Source: Chryseobacterium suipulveris (GTDB lineage: Bacteria > Bacteroidota > Bacteroidia > Flavobacteriales > Weeksellaceae). Taken from it: a DNA stretch of 64,000 bases. The stretch lies in contig NZ_CP094532.1 in assembly GCF_022811685.1 (NCBI RefSeq), forward strand, positions 310,001 through 374,000, written 5' to 3'. The position numbers were made by a program, and so were the translations under genes. Below are positions 44,966 to 53,588 of this stretch, in pieces. The stretch's first letter is position 1. Every line of letters begins with the position of its first letter. The notes under the pieces were generated by a model. It did no database searches. It had not been told where the DNA came from and saw nothing but the letters and a program-made list of their open reading frames with translations.

Positions 44966-45868
44966 ATGGGTAAGATTTTTTCACCCGGAAAATTATTGCT
45001 CACTTCAGAATATGCCGTTCTCGACGGTGCTTTAGCTCTTGCTCTTCCCACAAAACTGGGGCAGGAGTTTTTTTTTGAGGAAATTGAAGACGGGAATTCT
45101 CACATCTCCTGGATCGCTCTCCATCAGGAAAGTCTTTGGCTGAACGTACAGATCGAATACAGAAACTGGGAAATCATCAATGCCAATATTCCCGAAGCAG
45201 CATTTATCCTGAAGGTTTTGAAGAATGTTCAGCAGCTTTCATCGATCAGATTTAAAGGAAACAATTCCTATCTGCTCCGAACCAACTTGCAGTTTCCCGC
45301 CAACTTTGGTTTGGGAAGCAGTTCGACTTTAATGAATAATCTTGCAGAGTGGGCGCAAGTTGATCCATTTCGGCTCAATGAAATTAGTCTTGGCGGAAGT
45401 GGTTACGATATCGCAGTTGCCAAAGAAAAATCCGCAATCCTTTACCAAAATTCGGGAAACGAAAGATTTATAGAGAAAGTCGTGTTCAATCCTGATTTTC
45501 GAAACGACTTGATTTTCATTCATTTAAATCAAAAACAAGATAGCCGCGAAGGAATTAATCTGTACCGCTCGAAAGAAAAATCTGCAACGTTGATCGAAGA
45601 ATTTTCAAACATTACAAAAGAGCTACTTAACTGCAAAGATTTAGAAAAATTTTCTGAATTAATGGGAATTCACGAGCGTAAACTTTCTGCTTTTCTAGGA
45701 ATCACTGCAGTCAAAGAAAAATATTTCGAAAACTGTCCTGTTTTTGTCAAATCACTCGGAGCGTGGGGCGGAGATTTTGTGCTGAGTAGAAAATTTTCCG
45801 GCTTTCAGGACTATTTTTCGGGGAAAGGATTTTCTGCCATTTTTGAATGGGATGATTTAATTGGTTGA
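44966..45868 (+). CDS. GHMP kinase (GYDIA family, mevalonate-kinase-like)
   Basis: A 300-residue GHMP kinase. The ATP loop is FGLGSSSTLM (114-123), the family-defining GGSGYDIA is at 143-150, and the N-terminus KIFSPGKLLLTSEYAVLDGA is mevalonate-kinase-like. The GYDIA subgroup is found in Bacteroidota, and its exact substrate is not certain; phosphorylation of a mevalonate-pathway intermediate is plausible. It follows fabD by six bases, in the same operon. Confidence 0.87.
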   Translation: MGKIFSPGKLLLTSEYAVLDGALALALPTKLGQEFFFEEIEDGNSHISWIALHQESLWLNVQIEYRNWEIINANIPEAAFILKVLKNVQQLSSIRFKGNNSYLLRTNLQFPANFGLGSSSTLMNNLAEWAQVDPFRLNEISLGGSGYDIAVAKEKSAILYQNSGNERFIEKVVFNPDFRNDLIFIHLNQKQDSREGINLYRSKEKSATLIEEFSNITKELLNCKDLEKFSELMGIHERKLSAFLGITAVKEKYFENCPVFVKSLGAWGGDFVLSRKFSGFQDYFSGKGFSAIFEWDDLIG

Positions 45869-45955
45869 CAGACAGTTCGGTACAGCCATTTCTTTTTCTT
45901 GCAAAATCTGATGAATATCAGTAATTTTAAGTCGTCATTAAACTTCATTAATGAC

Positions 45956-45963
45956 TAAATTTG
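45956..45963 (+). promoter_or_regulatory. Promoter -7 element (TAAATTTG) of pckA
   Basis: Exact TAnnTTTG, 33 bases before the pckA ATG. The -33 TTTG is not at the expected place. Confidence 0.45.
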
Positions 45964-45996
45964 TTTTTTTATTAAATCCTACATTAAAAAGTCGCT

Positions 45997-47598
45997 ATGA
46001 AAAACATCAAAATCATTCAGCAGTTACACGATTTGGGAATCACCGGTTACCAGGAAGTGGTATATAACCCGTCTTACGAGGAGCTGTACAATGCAGAAAT
46101 GTCCATCAAAAACAAAGGTTTTGAAAAAGGAGCAGTAACCGAATCCGGTGCTGTTGCCGTGAAAACCGGGATTTTTACGGGACGTTCGCCAAAAGACAGG
46201 TACATTGTAAAGGATGACATAACCAAAGATACCATCGATTGGGGTAGTGTGAACTTGCCGACAACACCTGAAATTTTCGACAGCTGCAAGAAATTGGTTT
46301 TGAAACAGTTATCGACTTCAAAGAAGATTTATGTGGTTGATGCTTTCTGCGGAACCAATCCGGATACCCGACTGAAAGTGAGATTCATTATGGAAGTTGC
46401 GTGGCAAGCGCATTTCGTGACCAATATGTTTATCCGCCCATCAATCTACGAACTGGAACATTTTGGTGAGCCGGACTTTATTGTGATGAACGGTTCCAAA
46501 ACAACCAACCCTAACTGGAAAGAGCAGGGACTAAATTCCGAAAACTTCGTGATGTTCAGCTTGACAGAGAAAATGCAGATCATCGGTGGAACTTGGTACG
46601 GCGGCGAAATGAAGAAGGGAATGTTTGCGATGATGAACTATTATCTCCCACTAAAAGGAATGGCATCAATGCACTGTTCTGCAAACGTGGGTGAAGATGG
46701 CGATGTTGCCCTTTTCTTTGGACTTTCCGGAACGGGTAAAACGACACTTTCAGCTGACCCTAAAAGATATTTGATCGGTGACGACGAACACGGATGGGAT
46801 GATCACGGTGTTTTCAATTACGAAGGCGGTTGCTACGCAAAAGTAATCGACCTTACCGAGGAAAAAGAACCGGATATTTTCCGTGCGATCAGAAGAGATT
46901 CACTCCTGGAAAACGTGGTGGTCAACGAATACGGCGAAGCAGATTACAAAGACAATTCGATTACCGAAAACACCAGAGTTTCTTACCCGATTTACCATAT
47001 CAACAAAATTGTGCTTCCTTCGAAAGCAGGACACGCCAAGAAAATCGTTTACCTTTCAGCAGATGCGTTCGGGGTATTGCCTCCGGTTTCAATCTTGAAT
47101 GACGATCAGGCGCAGTACCACTTCCTTTGCGGATACACCTCCAAACTGGCGGGAACAGAGAGAGGAATCACCGAACCGCAACCTTCGTTTTCACCGGCAT
47201 TTGGTGAGGCGTTCCTTACGCTGCACCCAACAATGTATTCCAAAACATTGATCGGTAAAATGAAAGAGCACGGAGCAAGAGCATACTTGGTAAATACTGG
47301 CTGGAACGGAACGGGCAAAAGAATTTCACTGAAAGATACGCGTGCAATCATCGACGCAATCATCGACGGCTCAATCGACGGTGCAGAAAAAGCAGTCGTG
47401 CCAATTCTAAATCTCGAGATTCCGACCAAACTTCCGAACGTTTCCGAAGGAATCCTGGATCCGAGACACACTTACGCCGACGCTTCCGAATGGGAGAAAA
47501 AAGCGAGAGATCTCGGCGCGAAATATGTTGCTAACTTCGAGCAGTACTGCGACACCGAAGAAGGAAAACGATTGGTTGCAGCGGGACCGCAGTTGTAA
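45997..47598 (+). CDS. pckA: Phosphoenolpyruvate carboxykinase (ATP)
   Basis: A 533-residue ATP-type PEP carboxykinase, converting oxaloacetate and ATP to PEP for gluconeogenesis. Signatures: [14 protein letters not shown] (substrate-binding Arg, about 59-72), MHCSANVG, the kinase-1a P-loop [11 protein letters not shown] (about 242-252), the metal-binding [11 protein letters not shown] and the adenine-binding region near [10 protein letters not shown]. Full length, with a bidirectional terminator between it and the convergent tmRNA gene. Confidence 0.97.
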   Translation: MKNIKIIQQLHDLGITGYQEVVYNPSYEELYNAEMSIKNKGFEKGAVTESGAVAVKTGIFTGRSPKDRYIVKDDITKDTIDWGSVNLPTTPEIFDSCKKLVLKQLSTSKKIYVVDAFCGTNPDTRLKVRFIMEVAWQAHFVTNMFIRPSIYELEHFGEPDFIVMNGSKTTNPNWKEQGLNSENFVMFSLTEKMQIIGGTWYGGEMKKGMFAMMNYYLPLKGMASMHCSANVGEDGDVALFFGLSGTGKTTLSADPKRYLIGDDEHGWDDHGVFNYEGGCYAKVIDLTEEKEPDIFRAIRRDSLLENVVVNEYGEADYKDNSITENTRVSYPIYHINKIVLPSKAGHAKKIVYLSADAFGVLPPVSILNDDQAQYHFLCGYTSKLAGTERGITEPQPSFSPAFGEAFLTLHPTMYSKTLIGKMKEHGARAYLVNTGWNGTGKRISLKDTRAIIDAIIDGSIDGAEKAVVPILNLEIPTKLPNVSEGILDPRHTYADASEWEKKARDLGAKYVANFEQYCDTEEGKRLVAAGPQL

Positions 47599-47614
47599 AA
47601 CAAATTTTTAATAC

Positions 47615-47649
47615 AAAAAAAACCACCCTGGCAAAAGGTGGTTTTTTTA
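47615..47649. terminator. Bidirectional terminator between pckA and tmRNA
   Basis: AAAAAACCACC, nine-base loop, GGTGGTTTTTT: A and T tracts on both sides of a GC stem make it work in both directions for the convergent pckA and ssrA genes. Confidence 0.85.
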
Positions 47650-47657
47650 TTGGGTTG

Positions 47658-48052
47658 TGGAGCAGGAGGGATTCGAACCCTCGTCCAAACAAGCAACACA
47701 TAAGATTTCTACATGCTTATTTCGCTATTGCTTTTCGACCGTGGGCAGAGAGCGAACACCCAACACACGGCTTATCTCCTAAAATTTTCGTTCCTGAATC
47801 GGAGTCCTTCAGAACTTATTTCCGCATTGCTATGCCCCAGAATCCAACGTCGCGAAACAGAACTTTGGTGAGACATCTTGTTTCCTTACTATACTTCGGG
47901 AAAACGCTTATCCTACTATACTTCGGATTAAGCAGCAAGAGCAAACTCTTGGTTGCCAGTTAAATTTTGTGACAAGGGATTTAAGAGATCGCGCCACGGT
48001 TCTCTGCATGCTTACTTACCCGCTGATCTTGCTGTCGAAACCAGTCTGCCCC
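47658..48052 (-). ncRNA. ssrA: Transfer-messenger RNA (tmRNA), tag GNQEFALAA
   Basis: The minus strand begins GGGGCAGACTGGTTTCGACA, the standard tmRNA 5' end, and finishes with the T-arm GAGGGTTCGAATCCCTC and acceptor CTGCTCCA; GGGGCAG pairs with CTGCTCC (one G-U). CCA is not encoded. The resume frame GGC AAC CAA GAG TTT GCT CTT GCT GCT TAA (plus-strand 47928-47957) encodes GNQEFALAA, so stalled proteins would receive (A)GNQEFALAA. Two copies of CGAAGTATAGTA downstream of the tag belong to the pseudoknot part. It frees stalled ribosomes and marks the products for degradation. Confidence 0.96.
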
Positions 48053-48069
48053 GGATTTTTGTAAGAGTG

Positions 48070-48077
48070 CAAAGATA
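48070..48077 (-). promoter_or_regulatory. Promoter -7 element (TATCTTTG) of tmRNA
   Basis: The minus strand reads TATCTTTG, an exact match, 17 bases before the mature 5' end, which fits a short 5' leader removed by processing. No TTTG at 19-base spacing. Confidence 0.5.
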
Positions 48078-48154
48078 AAGAAAAAATATTTCGAATTCGC
48101 ATACACACCAACTCATCCACTCGCCGACACTCCAAAACTCCAACACATACACAC

Positions 48155-48335
48155 AATCTGGGCGTGTCCCTCACTCGGTCATTCCTCCCGATTTCATCGG
48201 CATCCATTTACTCGTTCGGGTCGGGCTATTCGCTGCAATCTTTTTTTTGGTGATCGAATGTCATTTCAAAGGTCCAATTTCGGCAACCAAAAAAAGGATT
48301 TCCGCTGCTATCCCTCACGCGGAATTTCCGTTTCT
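48155..48335. repeat. Structured intergenic sequence upstream of tmRNA (dispersed-repeat candidate)
   Basis: The 411-base gap between ssrA and the next gene has no convincing CDS. It holds GGGCGTGTCCCTCACTCGG, GGGTCGGGCTATTCGCTGCA, a 10-bp inverted repeat TTTTTTTGGT (48242-48251) / ACCAAAAAAA (48286-48295), and GATTTCCGCTGCTATCCCTC followed by ACGCGG. From memory this arrangement resembles a recurrent intergenic sequence in flavobacterial genomes; I could not confirm this. GCGTG near 48162 can also pair with CACGC near 48315. Confidence 0.45.
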
Positions 48336-48463
48336 AATCACATTTTTGTCAAAGAAACCAGGAATGTTATTAACTAAGCAATTTCTAAAATTCTCTTAAA
48401 ACCCGTTAACAGCGGTTAAACTTTGAAAACCAAACGAAAAGAATTTTACCTTTAACCAAAATT

Positions 48464-49264
48464 ATGCGCATGAAAACAAGATTACTGTCTGTTTTTTTTA
48501 TCCTAATTTCAGTTACGGCATTTTCGCAGGAATACATTTTCGGTAAAGTCAAATCTGAGTTCGGAAATGAGATTGTAGAGACTGTGGTCATCAATATACG
48601 TTCGGGTGAAAAAGTGCTGACCGACAAAGACGGCAACTTTATGATCAGCGCTAAACCCTATGACGAACTTCGTTTTGTGAAAAGTGGCTTCGAAAGATTC
48701 GATAAAAAGATTTCCGCCGATGACTATTCTCATCCATTGAATATTTCCTTGAACAAAGTTCCTTATCTGATTACCGAAGTGGAAATCGCGTTTCAGCCGA
48801 CAGGAAATCTGAAGAAAGATTCCAAAACACTTGATCCGCCGAAGAAGGTGGTCGCGCTCAACTCCTCGATGGATTCCTATATGAGGACGCCATTGTCGGA
48901 AGTTCCACCAAAACTTACAACACCTTCTGCTTTTGACACTCAGAAAATGAATGGCGGAATAGATTTTATCGGGTTAGCTTTTGCCGCAATAAAATTAGTG
49001 GGGAAAGCAACCAAAAATCCTTTAACGACCGCCAACTACGCCGAAACCCAGGAATTCTACCGTCGCGTGAAAAACGAAATCGACCTTAGCTTCTATACTT
49101 CGCAAGGTTGGGACGAAGAGGAGATAGACCGTTTCCTGATTTATGCGGACAATAATTTTTCCCTCGTCAAGAAATACAGAAACAACTTTAACAGCAGTGC
49201 AATTTCCAATGATATGCGGTTGGCTTACCAAGAATATGTCAAAACCCGGAAAGTCAAAACGTAG
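48464..49264 (+). CDS. Secreted protein with carboxypeptidase-regulatory-like domain
   Basis: A 266-residue exported protein with signal peptide MKTRLLSVFFILISVTAFSQ (an ATG two codons earlier is also possible). Residues about 23-95 form a CarboxypepD_reg-like beta-sandwich (YIFGKVKSEFGNEIVETVVI, SGEKVLTDKDGNFMI, FVKSGFERFDKKI), often found in Bacteroidota envelope proteins. The remaining part (about 110-266) is unrecognised, with helical character. It probably acts in the periplasm or outer membrane; the function is unknown. Confidence 0.78.
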   Translation: MRMKTRLLSVFFILISVTAFSQEYIFGKVKSEFGNEIVETVVINIRSGEKVLTDKDGNFMISAKPYDELRFVKSGFERFDKKISADDYSHPLNISLNKVPYLITEVEIAFQPTGNLKKDSKTLDPPKKVVALNSSMDSYMRTPLSEVPPKLTTPSAFDTQKMNGGIDFIGLAFAAIKLVGKATKNPLTTANYAETQEFYRRVKNEIDLSFYTSQGWDEEEIDRFLIYADNNFSLVKKYRNNFNSSAISNDMRLAYQEYVKTRKVKT

Positions 49265-49405
49265 TAAATTTACAGGTGTTTTTACTTTCTTAACAAAAGT
49301 TAAACAAACCTTAACAAAAAGTTAATGAAATCTTAAAATTTGGAATAAGATTTGGTGCAATAATTTCATCTTCAAAAAGTTATTAATGAAAACCCTCCAT
49401 CTTTT

Positions 49406-50137
49406 ATGAACAGAAACATCATCGCAATTTCGATTGCCGCGCTTGGTTTCATCATTGGTGTCGCTCTTTTGGGAAGTGCCATCAAGAACAGGAACCAGTC
49501 CCAAAATACGATTTCGGTTACCGGTTTGGGTACTAAGAAATTCACTTCCGACCTCATTACCTGGAGCGGAAATTTTTCACGCACCAGTTTCGAACTGAAA
49601 TCCGCATACGACGAACTTTCCAATGACAAAAGGGTGATCGAAAATTACCTGACTTCGAAAGGAATTCCGAAGGACCAGATTGTTTTTTCCGCCGTGGATA
49701 CCCAAAAGCAATTTAATTATGGTTCCGACGCCAATGGAAGAAGCATCCAGACATTCGCTGGTTACCAGCTTTCGCAGACCGTTTCTATCGACAGCAAGGA
49801 CGTTGCAAAAATTGAAAACCTTTCCCGAAACATCACCGAGATTATCAATCTGGGAATTGAATTCACCTCTTCGCCGCCGAATTATTTCTACTCCAAATTG
49901 GCAGATGTGAAGCACCAGATGATCGCCGATGCAACCAAAGACGCCAAACAGCGCGCCGAGAAAATTGCTGAAAATGCAGGAAGTAAACTTGGCAAGCTGA
50001 AAAAGGCAACCATGGGAATCACGCAGATCACGGCTCCAAACTCCACCGAAGAATATTCCTATGGCGGAACCTTCAACACCTCGTCGAAAGACAAGGAAGC
50101 GAGCATCACCATCAAACTCGAATACGGAGTGGACTAA
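49406..50137 (+). CDS. SIMPL domain-containing protein (DUF541)
   Basis: A 243-residue SIMPL (DUF541) protein with an N-terminal membrane anchor or uncleaved signal (IIAISIAALGFIIGVALLGSAI, residues 4-25). The core has the usual pattern: TISVTGLGTKKFTSDLITWS, YLTSKGIPKDQIVFSAVDTQ, GYQLSQTVSIDSKDV and the C-terminal ITIKLEYGVD. Such proteins are oriented to the periplasm or cell surface; their role (stress tolerance, complex formation) is poorly known. A terminator follows 24 bases after the stop. Confidence 0.88.
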   Translation: MNRNIIAISIAALGFIIGVALLGSAIKNRNQSQNTISVTGLGTKKFTSDLITWSGNFSRTSFELKSAYDELSNDKRVIENYLTSKGIPKDQIVFSAVDTQKQFNYGSDANGRSIQTFAGYQLSQTVSIDSKDVAKIENLSRNITEIINLGIEFTSSPPNYFYSKLADVKHQMIADATKDAKQRAEKIAENAGSKLGKLKKATMGITQITAPNSTEEYSYGGTFNTSSKDKEASITIKLEYGVD

Positions 50138-50160
50138 TAACTGTAACAAAGAAAAATATT

Positions 50161-50188
50161 TCCCCGGATTTTCTTTCGGGGATTTTTT
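50161..50188 (+). terminator. Rho-independent terminator of SIMPL gene
   Basis: TCCCCG (50161-50166), ten-base loop, CGGGGA (50177-50182), TTTTTT. It forms the first part of a 49-base sequence repeated at 50728-50776. Confidence 0.85.
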
Positions 50189-50216
50189 GTGTCAAGGGAT
50201 TGTGTATATTTGGGAG
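50168..50216. repeat. Direct repeat DR1 (terminator arm plus TATATTTG)
   Basis: 49 bases matching 50728-50776 at 44 positions, including GTGTCAAGGGATTGTGTATA, TTTGGGAG. It contains an exact promoter -7 box TATATTTG (50205-50212) directly after the terminator. Confidence 0.75.
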
Positions 50217-50247
50217 ATAAAGCATTTCAAGTTTTCATAAAGAAAAT

Positions 50248-50593
50248 ATGATTCAGTCAAGCAACATTATTTTACGAAAAGAAGATAAGGTCGTGTTATC
50301 GATTCTATTGTTTTTCATTTTCGGATTAATAAGTGTGCTCGGCTTTTTCGGCTTTTTTCGTGATGCTCATCGGAGTCAAATATTAAATGAAGAGTAAGTG
50401 ATAAAGCTGACCACGGCAAGTATAAAGCTGAACTTTCAACAGGAAAAATAATAGAAATTTATTTTCCAATGGAAAAAAAGTCGCAACCTTACACTTAAAT
50501 GATAGTATCTTAAAAAAAAATTCAGTGTACATTTTGGTTTTTAGCAACAAAGAGTTCCAAAGAACTCTAGACACCTTAACTTCGGAAACGTAA
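50248..50593 (+). pseudogene. Decayed small membrane-protein gene
   Basis: An ATG frame at 50248-50397 encodes 49 residues with a membrane helix (VVLSILLFFIFGLISVLGFF) after a polar start. Protein-like sequence then goes on in other frames: SDKADHGKYKAELSTGKIIE and IYFPMEKK, then VATLHLNDSILKKKFSVHFG, then SNKEFQRTLDTLTSET with TAA at 50591. This looks like one gene of about 115 codons broken by several frameshifts; the 49-residue frame could still be expressed. The family is not recognised. Confidence 0.5.
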
Positions 50594-50727
50594 GAGAAGT
50601 CGGAAATCTAATTCAAGATATTTCTTTGTTAATATTTGTCCCAGTTTTTTAATGAAACAAAATTCTGTTTATTTTGCTACTCAAGAAAATGAGCATCAAT
50701 TGGTGAATACGTTTTCTACTTCCCAGA

Positions 50728-50776
50728 ATTTTCGTTCGAGGACTTTTTGTGTTAAGGGATTGCGTATATTTGGGAG
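50728..50776. repeat. Direct repeat DR2, partner of DR1
   Basis: 44 of 49 bases match 50168-50216, with TATATTTG at 50765-50772. The hairpin stem is partly lost here (TTCGAGGAC). It ends exactly at the G of GTTAGGC, the left boundary of the cassette-like segment. Confidence 0.75.
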
Positions 50777-50920
50777 TTAGGCGTCATTTTATAAATAAAG
50801 TGTTTAAATAAATCTATTTCGGAATAAAGTTTTAATTATTAACAGAATATAACTAACCATCTATTTATTATTAGTTAACCCTGTAAATAATTGCTTTTTT
50901 TTAATTGTATGAAAATTAAT

Positions 50921-50928
50921 TATATTTG
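50921..50928 (+). promoter_or_regulatory. Promoter -7 element (TATATTTG) of S8 protease gene
   Basis: Exact TAnnTTTG, 29 bases before the ATG at 50958. At the -33 place there is TTTT (50898-50901) rather than TTTG. Confidence 0.5.
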
Positions 50929-50957
50929 TTTAACACACCTAATAAAACTTTCAACTT

Positions 50958-52901
50958 ATGAGAAAAAGAATTTACCTTCTAACTTTTCTGTTTGTAGTGT
51001 TTGGCTTTTTAAATGCTCAAACTGATTTTTATTACTATTACAAGGGACAAAAGAAATATCTTACCGTCAATAAAAAATCTTTTTATTTGTTTACAAATAA
51101 TAACTTTGATACATCTTCTACAGCCAATTTAGGAGTTGAAGATTATATATTGATAGATGATATTAATTCGGTAAACACAAAGTTTACGCACCTCAAATTA
51201 AGTAATGAGCCGACTGACAATCAAACATATTTCCAAAAACTGAATGAATTAAAACAATTGCCAAATGTAGAACATGTGGGATTATTTTTTGAAAATGAGA
51301 ACGGTGAGCTATCAGTTGGTATTTCAAAATATTTTTATGTTAAACTAAAGGATATTAGTGATTTTAGTATTCTCAACCAAACAGCATTAGTAAAAGGTGC
51401 AGATATTGTAAAGCAGGTACCAAACATGCCCAAATGGTATATCGTCGCAGTGTCAAATGGAAACAGTATTTCTTCGCTTGAATTGGGAAACCAATTTTAT
51501 GAAACAGGTTTATTTGATACTGTTGATCCTGCCTTTATGTTCAATTTTACTTTTGACATGAATAGTGATGGTGAAATGGAAACCACTATTAACAAAGCAA
51601 TTCCTGGCGGTGGTGCCAATAATGATGCAACATGCTCCTATGACCCAGATTTTTACAGGTTATGGGGATTAAAAAATAATACAAATTCTTCTATTGATAT
51701 TAATGCTTGTCAAGCTTGGCTGATTAGCAAAGGTGCAAATATTAATGTTGCTGTTGTGGATCAAGGCATTTATTTTCCTCACCTTGATTTAACTGCAAAT
51801 ATTGGTAGTGCTGGATATGATGCTCAATCTGGTAATAGTGGTAGTGTTTATATAACTGGAAATACGCACGGAACAAAAGTAGCTGGAATAATCGCCGCAG
51901 AACGGAATAATCTACAAGTAGCAGGTGTAGCACCAAAATCCAAAATAATCCCAATAAGTCATGATTTAAAAAAAGATACTCATGAAGCACTTCTTTATAC
52001 AACAATTTCTGCTCAACTTGCGTCTGGAATAACTTGGGCGTGGGAAATGGAAAATGCAGATGTTATTAATAATTCTTGGTATTCTGCAGCAAGTTGGTTG
52101 GATAGTCAGTTATTAGAAGAAGCTATTATCAACGCGATTGAATATGGTCGTGATGGAAAAGGTTGCGTGGTTGTTTTTTCAGCAGGTAATAATGGTTCAA
52201 ATGTACTTTATCCGGGTAGTTTTGATGAGCGAATTGTAACAGTTGGTGCAATTGCAAGTAATGGTAGTAAAGCTACTTTTTCAGCATATGGTAATAAATT
52301 AGATGTAGTTGCGCCGGGTGTCGGTATTTGGACAACTGCTCCTACTCAAAGTATTACGTCAGATGACGGAACATCATTTGCGGCACCTCATGTTTCTGGA
52401 ATAGCGGCTTTGATATTATCTGTTAACCCCTGTTTATCAGGTCAACAAGTAAGAGATATTATAGATCAAACCTCACAAAAAATCAGAACAGATTTATATT
52501 ATTATACAACTTATCCAAGTAAGCCTAATGGAATTTGGAATGAGCAAATAGGTTATGGTTTGGTTGATGCACACGCAGCAGTTTTGATGGCAAGAAGTTT
52601 ACTTTCCACAAATCCTTGTGAGCAGGGCATACAAGAAACTCCACAACAAAGTACATTAGAAATCATTGCCCCAAACCCGTCAAGTAATGTTATAAATGTA
52701 AAATATAAACTAGATGGAGCAAATTCCGCATCCGTAGTAATTATTAAGCAAACTGGAAATACTTCTGTTAATAATTACAGTTTGGATATTTTTGGAACTG
52801 AAACCAATATAAATGTTAGCAATTATGTTTCGGGATTTTATACAGTTGCATTAATTGTAAATGGCAAAATAGTAGATTCTAAAACTTTAATCAAACAATA
52901 A
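50958..52901 (+). CDS. Secreted subtilisin-like (S8) serine protease with T9SS sorting domain
   Basis: A 647-residue exported protease. Signal MRKRIYLLTFLFVVFGFLNAQ, a propeptide-like region (about 22-220), then the S8 catalytic domain with Asp in NVAVVDQGIYF (about D267), His in NTHGTKVAGIIAAE (about H304) and Ser in GTSFAAPHVSGIAAL (about S472). The oxyanion Asn is probably in VVFSAGNNGSN. The last 80 residues (EIIAPNPSSNVINVKY ... GFYTVALIVNGKIVDSKTLI) are a type A T9SS C-terminal domain for export and surface attachment. AT-rich compared with flanking genes; lies inside the cassette-like segment. Confidence 0.92.
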   Translation: MRKRIYLLTFLFVVFGFLNAQTDFYYYYKGQKKYLTVNKKSFYLFTNNNFDTSSTANLGVEDYILIDDINSVNTKFTHLKLSNEPTDNQTYFQKLNELKQLPNVEHVGLFFENENGELSVGISKYFYVKLKDISDFSILNQTALVKGADIVKQVPNMPKWYIVAVSNGNSISSLELGNQFYETGLFDTVDPAFMFNFTFDMNSDGEMETTINKAIPGGGANNDATCSYDPDFYRLWGLKNNTNSSIDINACQAWLISKGANINVAVVDQGIYFPHLDLTANIGSAGYDAQSGNSGSVYITGNTHGTKVAGIIAAERNNLQVAGVAPKSKIIPISHDLKKDTHEALLYTTISAQLASGITWAWEMENADVINNSWYSAASWLDSQLLEEAIINAIEYGRDGKGCVVVFSAGNNGSNVLYPGSFDERIVTVGAIASNGSKATFSAYGNKLDVVAPGVGIWTTAPTQSITSDDGTSFAAPHVSGIAALILSVNPCLSGQQVRDIIDQTSQKIRTDLYYYTTYPSKPNGIWNEQIGYGLVDAHAAVLMARSLLSTNPCEQGIQETPQQSTLEIIAPNPSSNVINVKYKLDGANSASVVIIKQTGNTSVNNYSLDIFGTETNINVSNYVSGFYTVALIVNGKIVDSKTLIKQ

Positions 52902-52912
52902 AAGATATAATT

Positions 52913-53566
52913 ATGAAAAATATAATTACATTCTGCATCTTCTTTTTAATGTATGGAAGTGCATTATCCCAAAATCAAAATTTGTTCATAACTGGATTAA
53001 ATATTACGCAATTAAGTGAAAGCCAAATTAGAGCAAATCTGAAAGTCTATTCTCCAGATTTGGCTACTTATAACATCTACACAAGTGAGATTAGCGGTAA
53101 TATCGTGACTTTAAAAGTTTGTTACAACATGTATACTGTACCTGCTATAAGTAATCTTGAGAATGATTTTGACGTTAATATTCCATCTATTTCAGGCAAT
53201 TATATATTTATAGTAAAAATTTATCGTGCAAATCCGGGGGTTTGCAGTTTTATTGATAATGGTTTTTTAGAAGATACGGCAGCTTTAGATTTTACGAATC
53301 CTTTTAATGGAACTATATCTTTAGGTACGATGGATGTTAATGGAAAAAATAGTATAAATTTTTATCCTAACCCTGTGAAAGACACTCTTATTTTTTCTGA
53401 ACAGGTTTCCAATATAAACATTACAGACCTTTCCGGTAAATTGATAAAGCAGATTTCTAGAAAAGAAAAATCTATTAATGTTTCTACATTAGCAAAAGGT
53501 ATTTATATAATTACTGCGATTACAAAATCAGGTAAAAAAATAAGTAAAAAAATTATCAAAGAATAA
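52913..53566 (+). CDS. Secreted protein with T9SS type A sorting domain, unknown function
   Basis: A 217-residue protein 11 bases after the protease gene, with signal peptide NIITFCIFFLMYGSALSQ. Residues about 20-140 are a beta-rich region that I do not recognise (two Cys, KVCYNMYT and NPGVCSFID). The C-terminal domain INFYPNPVKDTLIFSEQVSN ... LAKGIYIITAITKSGKKISK is a clear T9SS type A sorting signal. Cotranscribed with the protease, so it may be its partner, inhibitor or substrate-binding companion (inference). Very AT-rich. Confidence 0.8.
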   Translation: MKNIITFCIFFLMYGSALSQNQNLFITGLNITQLSESQIRANLKVYSPDLATYNIYTSEISGNIVTLKVCYNMYTVPAISNLENDFDVNIPSISGNYIFIVKIYRANPGVCSFIDNGFLEDTAALDFTNPFNGTISLGTMDVNGKNSINFYPNPVKDTLIFSEQVSNINITDLSGKLIKQISRKEKSINVSTLAKGIYIITAITKSGKKISKKIIKE

Positions 53567-53588
53567 TAATTTCGTATAAAAAAAACGT

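Noticed and set aside
48053-48463. tRNA or second structural RNA upstream of tmRNA
   Set aside because: No T-arm or anticodon arm pattern; only the repeat-like motifs listed as a separate finding.
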